Source: G963669295 sp963669295
Lineage (GTDB): Bacteria > Bacteroidota > Bacteroidia > Flavobacteriales_D > CALLUQ01
Assembly: GCA_963669295.1 (NCBI GenBank)
Contig: OY769938.1
Location: 3,100,001-3,164,000 of the forward strand
Direction of reading: 5' to 3'
Length of the DNA: 64,000 nt
Both the position numbers and the translations under genes were made by a program. The notes below the pieces were generated by a model. That model had not been told where the DNA came from. It was given only the letters and a program-made list of their open reading frames with translations, and made no database searches. Below, piece after piece: positions 36,684 through 45,200 of the stretch (position 1 is its first letter; every line of letters starts with the position of its first letter).

Positions 36684-39600
36684 CTAACGTAATAATGTCA
36701 CATGTCCAATGAACTCATGTTGCTCGCCTTTAATGCCGTCTGTTACAATAAGTTTCCATACATATACATCTTGTTTAGCGGCATCTGAATTTCCTTTTAC
36801 GGATCCTCCCCATTGGAGTTCAGGATGTCTTGATTCAAAGATGAGCTCACCCCATCTGTCGTAGATCAAGAATTGATAGGATAGTGGTTCAATTCCGCTT
36901 ACCACGGGGAAGAAATAATCGTTATCCCCATCTCCATCCGGAGTAAAGGCATTGGGTACATATACCAGGAATAAATCATCGATGATTACCCTGTAGCATA
37001 TGGTGTCAACACAATCGTTGGCGCTAGTGGCTACTAAACATACATCATATCCACCCGGCCCATCATCGGGGAAGGTAAATGAAGGATGCTCTTCGTTTGA
37101 TCCTCCCAGGTTATCGAATATCCATTCGTAAGAGATTGCACCAGTAGATGTGTTGGCAAAGTTGATGGTTGGGTTCAATACATTGGTTGGTTGAGGCCCA
37201 AACAAGAAGTCTGCTTGCGGGTATGCATACACACAAATCATTTGTGTAAAGGTGGTGTCACTCACACAGTTGTCGGGCGAGTACACGGTAAGTGTTACAT
37301 CGTAACAGCCAGGAATGGTGTATGTATGTGTAGGGTTACAATCAGTAGAGAAGTTACCATCTCCAAAGTCCCAGTAGCAGGTACCCGTCATAAGGGGATC
37401 TGTGAGGTTGGTAAATGTCGTAGTTACCGGAGTACATCCAGCCAGGTTATCGGCCGAGAAGTTCACCACTGGTTCTTGATTTACAGTAATTGTAATTTGA
37501 TCGGTGGTGGTGGTTGATCCACAGTTATCGCTTACGGTAACGGTATAGGTAGTTGTTACTGTAGGAGCCACTGTTTGGAATTGTCCTGATGCAGTCCATC
37601 CCGAACCATCATCGTTGGTCCAATCGTAGTTGTATGGTCCACCGTCTCCACCACCACCAATGGCACTGATGGTGACCTGATCTCCAGGGCAAATGCTTTG
37701 GCTGGTAAGTGCGGTAACAGTTAAAGGAGGAGCTATAGCAACAGTAACAGTAGCTTGAGCGGTACATCCGTTGTCATCAGTTACGGTAACGTTAAAGGTT
37801 CCAGCAACAGTGGTAGTAATGGTAGCAGTGGTGCTGGCATTAGGGTCATCCCACAAGTAAGTGTAAGGAGTAGTTCCTCCGAGCCCACCGGCAGTAAGGG
37901 TAGCAGTGCCACCAGTACAAATGGTAGTGTCGTTGCTTACTGTGGCACTTAATGGTGCTGGTGAATTTACTATGGCAGTAGTAGTAGCAGGGCACCCATT
38001 GGCATCTTGTACCACAATGTCGTAGTTACCGGCACAAAGTCCGTTGAATGTATTGGAGGCCTGGAAGGTTGTTCCATTGTCAATACTAAATTGTGTAGCT
38101 GCAGGAGCATCAATGGTAATTGTACCATCGCAGTTGCCATTGCATAATTCATCAGTTGCAGTAACGTTGTTAATAGCAACTGGTACGGGTTCATTGATGG
38201 GGAAGCTTAATGTATCTACTGTACAAAGGCTATCGTCGGTTACAATGAGGTCGTAAGTGCCTGCACACAAGTTGTTTTCTGTTGGTGTATTGTTGGCGCT
38301 GCTCGACCAGGTATAGGTATAGGGCGAAACGCCTCCTGCTGGAATTACAATAGCATATCCATCACAAATACCATTACAGGTAGCATCAAAAGAGGAGAAG
38401 GTGATGGTAAGTTCTGTAGGTTCTATGATGGTTTCCTGTCCGGTTACGGTACATCCGTTGCCATCTTGTACTACAATGTCGTAGGTGCCTGCAGCCAGCC
38501 CATTGAATAAGCCAGATGCCTGGAAGGTCGCTCCGTTGTCAATAGAATATTGATATGGCCCACCATCACCACCACCACCTGTGATATCAATACTGCCGCT
38601 TCCATCCTGGTAGCAAGTCAGATTGCTCAGTATGGCAGTGTACGTTACTACAGGAGGGTCAGTAAGCGTGACTTGTGTAGTAGAAACACATCCATTGGCA
38701 TCGCGTACTACAATGTCGTATACACCTGCACATAGTCCATTAAAAAAGTTGTTGTTGGTTTGGAACGTTCCACCACCATCAATGCTATAATCATGTGGCG
38801 AGGTGCCTCCCGTGATGTTGATCGTAATGTCGCCATCACAGACACCGTTACAGCTTGGGTCGTTAATTGGGGTACTGTCTATGGTAGCACCACCCTGGTC
38901 GGTAAGTACTACATTAACGGTAGCCACACAACCACTATCGTCTTGAATTACGATGTCGTAACTGCCCTGACCAAGGTTGTTGAATACGTTGGAAGCCTGA
39001 AAGGTAGCTCCGTTGTCGTTACTGTATTGGATGTTGCCAATACCTCCACCAGCATTTACTGTAATGTCACCGTCGGTGTTGCCACAGGTAGGGTCTGTAA
39101 AGTTGGTAGCCAAGGTTAGGTCAGAGAATGCAATGGTAACATCATCGGCACTAATACATCCTCCAGTATTGTCTTCGGTCCATGTAAAGGTATAAGTACC
39201 AGGGGCAGCTACGGTTACCGTAGCATTGGGAGTATTTGCATTAGGAGCAAAGTTACCGGGGCCGGTCCATGTGCCTGTACCAACACTGGGAATAGCATTT
39301 AAGTTATAGCTCAATGTACACGAGAAGTCGTCAACACCTGCATTGGCATTAGGCAAACCAACAAATGGTCCCCCAGCAAATGTCATCGGACATCCGTTGT
39401 CGTCGGTGATGGTAAACGAATACATGTCGCCATCTACCAACCCAGTAATGGTTACTGTACCACCGCTAAAGGTTACCTGGTTAGCACTCAATGTTCCGGC
39501 ACCTGTGTTTACTAAGTTGTAATTGTTGCCTGGGTACATTTCAGGATATCCTCCTGTAATGGTTACGGTAACGGTGCCTGTTTGACAGTCGGCTACGGAG

Positions 39601-41537
39601 TTGGTAACGATAGGTTCGAGGTACGTAACTTCTGTTGGTACTCCCACATTTACACAGTTAAGGTCGTAGGTAAGTGTACCACTGTCGATCAATGTTAATG
39701 GCGAAAACCATAGCGTATTGTTGGTAATAGGGTTGCCTGGATTTCCCTGATTGGCAATCAACCAGGCCAATAAACCACCGCTCGAACCGCCTACATTTTG
39801 ATCAGTCATATCGGCCAACGTACCTGTTACAAATCCCACAAAGCATGGGTCTGTAGCCGGGTCGATATACCCTGTGGTAGGAGGGCAGGAGTAAATGGCA
39901 TAAGTAATATCTGCATTAGCACCATGTAATGAGGTATCACCATTGGTGAAAATTTCAATGATGTCACCATCACAAAGAATGTAGTTGTTGGTGCCACTAC
40001 CATTGAGGTTAGCGGTTACTGTACCTCCCTGGTCAGAGCAACAAGTATATGGGCCACCTTGTACTGTAATGGTACACCCATTGGCATCGGTTACATCAAA
40101 CGTAAAGGTTTCGCCAAAATTTAACCCTGTTACTGATACTGTGCCGCCATTGGCAACAGAAGTAGTGCTTAATGCAGCACCAGGATTGTTGGGAGTAGTG
40201 ACCAGGTTGCTGATGGTGAAGTTACCCCCATACATATCGGGATAACCACCATTGATAACAATATCCCATGTGCCATTTGCACAATTTTCAGTAGCTACAT
40301 AGGTAATGGGTTCTAAATATTGTACTTGTGTTGGAGCTCCAATGTGTACACAATTAAGGTCGTAAGTTAACGTGCCGGTATCAATTAAGGTCATTGGAGC
40401 AAACCATAGCTCGTTATTGGTAATGGGGTTCCCCGGGTTGGTTTGGTTGGCAATTAACCAGGCCAATAAACCACCACCTGAGCCACCAACATTTTGGTCA
40501 CTCATGTCATCAAGGGTGCCTGTTACAAACCCTACAAAGCATGGGTCTGTAGCTGGATCAATGTATCCAGTTGTTGGAGGACATGAGTAGATCGCATAAG
40601 TAAGTCCTGAAGTGGCACCATTGTGCAAGGATGTATCGCCATTCGTCGCAATGTCGATGATGTCGCCATCGCATAAAATAAAGTTGTTGTTACCCTGCCC
40701 ATTCATTGAAGCAGTAACCGTACCGGCATCGTCAGTACAAGCACACGAAGGAGGTGCATTGTAGTTTAAGCCAATAGTACAAGTCGGATCATCCGTAAAT
40801 GTAGCGGTTACATCGCAAGCAATGCCATCGGCCGGTAGGTTAGGAATGTTGTAGTTGATGGGACTGGTAAAGGGTGCGTTAAATACATCTGTATTGCCAT
40901 GGCAGTCGGTGACGATCAACTGCCCTGTAGTGGGTGGGTCGGTAAATGTTATCGTGCCCGAATTGGAATAGGTATCTGTTAAAAAGTCGCATGCCGATAT
41001 GGTGACGTTGAGGGAGGTCATGAAACAAGGCGTAACAATGCTACAATCTGTGGCCCCCGTTCCACCTGTTTGGTTCGCAGATATATCTGTGGCTACCCCC
41101 GAGAAATTGGTAATCATAACAATGTAAACCTCGCCTACCTGAGCATTGGGAATGTTAATGGTCTCTACCGCTGCAGTGGAAAAACTACAGTCTACAATTG
41201 CTCCCGCATTCAACCCAGCATTACAAGGTGAATTTTGATCGGGGAATGGCCCCCAGCAGATAAAATCAATGTCTACGGCATTGGAGTTGGTTAACGTAAT
41301 GTCGAGGTTTCCTGCCTGTGAAATTTGCAAGTAATACCATGCGGGATTGGGCTGAGACCCTAAACACCCGTAATCCGGTCCTGCACCGGCACTGGTGTTG
41401 GTAGAAGCAGGAAATGTGGCACCACTGTTGGTACAAAATGGATCTGCAGAGAAACAATCAGCTCCCTGGCTATAGCCCGAAAGCACAAAAGTGCAGCCCA
41501 GAAGCAGTACTAAGAACGATTTCAATAGATTAGACAT
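36684..41537 (-). CDS. SprB-repeat surface protein with type B T9SS sorting domain (1617 aa)
   Basis: Predicted surface protein. A signal peptide (LLKSFLVLLLGCTFVLSGYSQ) precedes a head domain (GADCFSADPFCTNSGATF to about residue 160) unlike the heads of the other giants. Then come two consecutive copies of a Cys-containing module of about 230 residues (about 265-496 and 496-726; key motifs ILCDGDIIDIATNGDTSLH, TYAIYSCPPTTGYIDPATDP). Five SprB-like repeats, Ig-like segments, two PKD domains and the type B signal (VYVPNAFTPDGDGDNDYFF, HEFIGHVTLLR) follow. The 3' 1355 bp are nearly identical to the 1717-residue gene. A small secreted protein gene ends 35 bp upstream on the same strand, so the two are probably one transcript. 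Ligand unknown. Confidence 0.92.
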   Translation of the reverse strand: MSNLLKSFLVLLLGCTFVLSGYSQGADCFSADPFCTNSGATFPASTNTSAGAGPDYGCLGSQPNPAWYYLQISQAGNLDITLTNSNAVDIDFICWGPFPDQNSPCNAGLNAGAIVDCSFSTAAVETINIPNAQVGEVYIVMITNFSGVATDISANQTGGTGATDCSIVTPCFMTSLNVTISACDFLTDTYSNSGTITFTDPPTTGQLIVTDCHGNTDVFNAPFTSPINYNIPNLPADGIACDVTATFTDDPTCTIGLNYNAPPSCACTDDAGTVTASMNGQGNNNFILCDGDIIDIATNGDTSLHNGATSGLTYAIYSCPPTTGYIDPATDPCFVGFVTGTLDDMSDQNVGGSGGGLLAWLIANQTNPGNPITNNELWFAPMTLIDTGTLTYDLNCVHIGAPTQVQYLEPITYVATENCANGTWDIVINGGYPDMYGGNFTISNLVTTPNNPGAALSTTSVANGGTVSVTGLNFGETFTFDVTDANGCTITVQGGPYTCCSDQGGTVTANLNGSGTNNYILCDGDIIEIFTNGDTSLHGANADITYAIYSCPPTTGYIDPATDPCFVGFVTGTLADMTDQNVGGSSGGLLAWLIANQGNPGNPITNNTLWFSPLTLIDSGTLTYDLNCVNVGVPTEVTYLEPIVTNSVADCQTGTVTVTITGGYPEMYPGNNYNLVNTGAGTLSANQVTFSGGTVTITGLVDGDMYSFTITDDNGCPMTFAGGPFVGLPNANAGVDDFSCTLSYNLNAIPSVGTGTWTGPGNFAPNANTPNATVTVAAPGTYTFTWTEDNTGGCISADDVTIAFSDLTLATNFTDPTCGNTDGDITVNAGGGIGNIQYSNDNGATFQASNVFNNLGQGSYDIVIQDDSGCVATVNVVLTDQGGATIDSTPINDPSCNGVCDGDITINITGGTSPHDYSIDGGGTFQTNNNFFNGLCAGVYDIVVRDANGCVSTTQVTLTDPPVVTYTAILSNLTCYQDGSGSIDITGGGGDGGPYQYSIDNGATFQASGLFNGLAAGTYDIVVQDGNGCTVTGQETIIEPTELTITFSSFDATCNGICDGYAIVIPAGGVSPYTYTWSSSANNTPTENNLCAGTYDLIVTDDSLCTVDTLSFPINEPVPVAINNVTATDELCNGNCDGTITIDAPAATQFSIDNGTTFQASNTFNGLCAGNYDIVVQDANGCPATTTAIVNSPAPLSATVSNDTTICTGGTATLTAGGLGGTTPYTYLWDDPNASTTATITTTVAGTFNVTVTDDNGCTAQATVTVAIAPPLTVTALTSQSICPGDQVTISAIGGGGDGGPYNYDWTNDDGSGWTASGQFQTVAPTVTTTYTVTVSDNCGSTTTTDQITITVNQEPVVNFSADNLAGCTPVTTTFTNLTDPLMTGTCYWDFGDGNFSTDCNPTHTYTIPGCYDVTLTVYSPDNCVSDTTFTQMICVYAYPQADFLFGPQPTNVLNPTINFANTSTGAISYEWIFDNLGGSNEEHPSFTFPDDGPGGYDVCLVATSANDCVDTICYRVIIDDLFLVYVPNAFTPDGDGDNDYFFPVVSGIEPLSYQFLIYDRWGELIFESRHPELQWGGSVKGNSDAAKQDVYVWKLIVTDGIKGEQHEFIGHVTLLR
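36742..38096 (-). repeat. 1355-bp block nearly identical to 42292-43646
   Basis: It covers the last SprB repeat, the Ig and PKD domains and most of the type B sorting domain. By eye only eight base differences exist, all synonymous and all within 36972-37098; the adjoining roughly 1 kb and 230 bp appear identical. The offset to the partner copy is exactly 5550 bp. Confidence 0.95.
39360..40750 (-). repeat. Two tandem copies of an unnamed ~230-residue module
   Basis: Copy 1 is about 40051-40750 and copy 2 about 39360-40050. Both encode a segment with an ILCDGDII motif, a DTSLH motif, AIYSCPPTTGYIDPATDPCF, GGLLAWLIANQ, a TLTYDLNC motif and a final GG-x-PEMYPGN-like beta repeat. A diverged relative is encoded at about 35430-36100 in the neighbouring gene. 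Confidence 0.8.
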
Positions 41538-41572
41538 GGTTAGGTAGGTTAGGCGTCAGAAGTTTAGGTTAC

Positions 41573-42007
41573 TTACTTTTCAGTTTTCTTTTTAATGAGA
41601 GTGGCTCTTTCCTTTTTCAGTTGTTTTAGTCGATCTTCGGTTTTCTTTAGCCACCCACTGTCAGTGGCTTTTTGCAATTCCACCGGGTCTTGCTTTACCT
41701 GACTAAGTTTTGTTTCAATGTTGGTGATTTGCCGGTCGTAGTATTGCTCCCCTTTTTTAGCAGGTTCAACACTTTTCACACTATTTGTGGCAGTGTGTTT
41801 TTGCACCCCAGGCTTGGCGGTGCTTGAAGCATTCAATGGCTTTGCCTTTACTACCTGATAGGTGGTAGCATTGGTTGTTTGCTTTGTGGTGGTAGTGCTT
41901 TGCGCACTTTTCAATTGTACAGGTTTTCTGATTTCCTGTTTTTGAGCATATCCGGTTACGGCAAATGCCGTAAAAGCCAGAACGGTTAGCGATTTGGTTA
42001 GGTTCAT
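41573..42007 (-). CDS. Small exported protein of unknown function, upstream of the 1617-aa surface protein
   Basis: 144-residue protein with a clear signal peptide (MNLTKSLTVLAFTAFAVTGYAQ). A low-complexity Lys/Thr/Ser/Ala-rich linker (about residues 25-85) and a basic C-terminal helix with coiled-coil character (YYDRQITNIETKLSQVKQD, WLKKTEDRLKQLKKERATLI) follow. I recognise no family. It ends 35 bp before the start of the 1617-residue surface protein on the same strand with no terminator between, so they are likely co-transcribed. That context, repeated at 60.4-60.8 kb, suggests a helper or partner of the giant protein, such as a periplasmic chaperone. This is inference. Confidence 0.8.
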   Translation of the reverse strand: MNLTKSLTVLAFTAFAVTGYAQKQEIRKPVQLKSAQSTTTTKQTTNATTYQVVKAKPLNASSTAKPGVQKHTATNSVKSVEPAKKGEQYYDRQITNIETKLSQVKQDPVELQKATDSGWLKKTEDRLKQLKKERATLIKKKTEK

Positions 42008-42175
42008 GACAACTAATTCTTAAAAAATTCTTTTTAAGTTTTTATATAAGACGTTGTAATAGTAGAAAGGTTGTGTGTGAATATACGAAAAATTAACCGC
42101 TATCTGCTTAGTTGTTAAGAATTTAACAATCGCAATTGTGATGCATGCCTACTTTTTTCAGTATTGTTCAATAAA

Positions 42176-42211
42176 AAAAACCGGATGGAAACTTGTTCTC
42201 ATCCGGTTTTT
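42176..42211 (-). terminator. Terminator of the 1717-residue surface protein gene
   Basis: A perfect 12-bp stem (AAAAACCGGATG with CATCCGGTTTTT) and a 12-nt loop lie 22 nt past the stop, with further A residues that give a U tract on the minus strand. Confidence 0.85.
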
Positions 42212-42233
42212 ACGTTTCGGAACGGCGCAAAAA

Positions 42234-45200
42234 TTATCGAAGCAGTGTTACATGACCAATCATTTCATGTTGTTTACCATTTACTGCATCAGTTACAATA
42301 AGTTTCCATACATATACATCTTGTTTAGCGGCATCTGAATTTCCTTTTACGGATCCTCCCCATTGGAGTTCAGGATGTCTTGATTCAAAGATGAGCTCAC
42401 CCCATCTGTCGTAGATCAAGAATTGATAGGATAGTGGTTCAATTCCGCTTACCACGGGGAAGAAATAATCGTTATCCCCATCTCCATCCGGAGTAAAGGC
42501 ATTGGGTACATATACCAGGAACAAGTCATCGATGATTACCCTGTAGCATATGGTGTCAACACAATCGTTAGCACTGGTGGCTACTAAACATACATCATAT
42601 CCACCCGGTCCATCATCGGGGAAGGTAAATGAAGGATGTTCTTCGTTCGATCCTCCCAGGTTATCGAATATCCATTCGTAAGAGATTGCACCAGTAGATG
42701 TGTTGGCAAAGTTGATGGTTGGGTTCAATACATTGGTTGGTTGAGGCCCAAACAAGAAGTCTGCTTGCGGGTATGCATACACACAAATCATTTGTGTAAA
42801 GGTGGTGTCACTCACACAGTTGTCGGGCGAGTACACGGTAAGTGTTACATCGTAACAGCCAGGAATGGTGTATGTATGTGTAGGGTTACAATCAGTAGAG
42901 AAGTTACCATCTCCAAAGTCCCAGTAGCAGGTACCCGTCATAAGGGGATCTGTGAGGTTGGTAAATGTCGTAGTTACCGGAGTACATCCAGCCAGGTTAT
43001 CGGCCGAGAAGTTCACCACTGGTTCTTGATTTACAGTAATTGTAATTTGATCGGTGGTGGTGGTTGATCCACAGTTATCGCTTACGGTAACGGTATAGGT
43101 AGTTGTTACTGTAGGAGCCACTGTTTGGAATTGTCCTGATGCAGTCCATCCCGAACCATCATCGTTGGTCCAATCGTAGTTGTATGGTCCACCGTCTCCA
43201 CCACCACCAATGGCACTGATGGTGACCTGATCTCCAGGGCAAATGCTTTGGCTGGTAAGTGCGGTAACAGTTAAAGGAGGAGCTATAGCAACAGTAACAG
43301 TAGCTTGAGCGGTACATCCGTTGTCATCAGTTACGGTAACGTTAAAGGTTCCAGCAACAGTGGTAGTAATGGTAGCAGTGGTGCTGGCATTAGGGTCATC
43401 CCACAAGTAAGTGTAAGGAGTAGTTCCTCCGAGCCCACCGGCAGTAAGGGTAGCAGTGCCACCAGTACAAATGGTAGTGTCGTTGCTTACTGTGGCACTT
43501 AATGGTGCTGGTGAATTTACTATGGCAGTAGTAGTAGCAGGGCACCCATTGGCATCTTGTACCACAATGTCGTAGTTACCGGCACAAAGTCCGTTGAATG
43601 TATTGGAGGCCTGGAAGGTTGTTCCATTGTCAATACTAAATTGTGTGGCTAGCGGGGCATCAATGGTAATGCTGCCATCACAACTGCCATTGCACGACTC
43701 ATCAACAATAGTGGTGGTGTTGATGACAATAGGTGCGGGGCCACCAATAGGGAAGTTGAGGGTGTCTACCGTACATCCATTGGCGTCGGTCACCGTTAAG
43801 TCGTAGGTGCCTACACAAAGGTTATTTTCATTAGGGCTGTTATTGGCACTGCTCGACCAGGTGTAACTATAGGTAGTTACTCCACCATTTGGAATAACGA
43901 TAGCAAATCCGTCACAGGCACCAGCACAAGTTTCATCAAATGCAGAGAAGGTGATGGTAAGTTCTGTAGGCTCTGTTAACGTTTCCTGTCCGGTTACAGT
44001 ACATCCGTTGCCATCTTGTACTACAATGTCGTAAGTGCCTGCTGCTAACCCGTTGAATACATTAGAAGCCTGGAAGGTTGCTCCATTGTCAATAGAGTAT
44101 TGATATGGCCCACCATCGCCACCACCTCCTGTAATATCGATGCTACCTGTGCCATCCTGGAAACAAGTTAAATCAACCAATGCAGCAGTATAGGTCATTG
44201 CTGGAGGATCGGTAAGGGTAACTTGTGATGTGGCAATGCAACCATTGATATCGGTAATTGTGATGATATAAACGCCAGCGCATAAATTGGTGAAAACACC
44301 TGTGTTATTGTTGGTGAATCCATTGTCGTACGTAAAAGGTGATGTTCCGCCTGTAACAGTTACTGTAAAGTCACCATCACAACTACCATTACACAATGGA
44401 TCGTTGAACACGATGGGGTTAACGGTGGGGGCACCAATGTTACTTACGTTTACAATGGCGGTAGCTGAGCAATTGTTGCCATCAAATACATCGATGGTAT
44501 ATGCTCCGGCAGCTACACCGTTGAAGACATTAGATGCTTGCAAAGGCCCTCCATCAATGCTGTATTGGTAGTTGCCATCTCCACCTGAGGCAGTAATGGT
44601 AATGGAACCGTCTGCATTTCCACAAGTGGCATCTACTACAGCGTCGGTAAAAGTAACTGCTGGTGGATCAGTAAGTGTTACTTGTGCAGTGGCCTGGCAT
44701 CCATTGGCATCTTCTACCACTACATCGTAAGCACCTGCAATCAATCCGTTGAAATTATTCGATGCCTGGAAGGTCGTTCCATTGTCTATGCTGTATTGAT
44801 AGGGCGTTGTTCCACCACTACCGGTAAGCGTAATCGTCCCGTCGGCACTTCCGTTACATAACGGATCTGTAAATGCAGTGGCAATAGTTACCACAGTAGG
44901 TTCGTTTACAACTACCTGTACTGCGTCCTGACATCCATTGGCGTCTTCTACTACAATATCGTAGGTGCCTGCTGCTAATCCATTGAATGTATTGGAGGCC
45001 TGGAAGGTAGCGCCATTGTCGTTGCTGTATTGGTAAGGAGTTACTCCTCCACTAACATTTACAGTAATGCTTCCATCGGTTCCACCATTACATGATGCAT
45101 CTACAATAACAGTACCATTAATGGTTGGTCCGGCAGTATTGTTTACAACCACATTGGCAGTTGCTGTACACCCGTTGGCATCTTGTACTACCACATCGTA

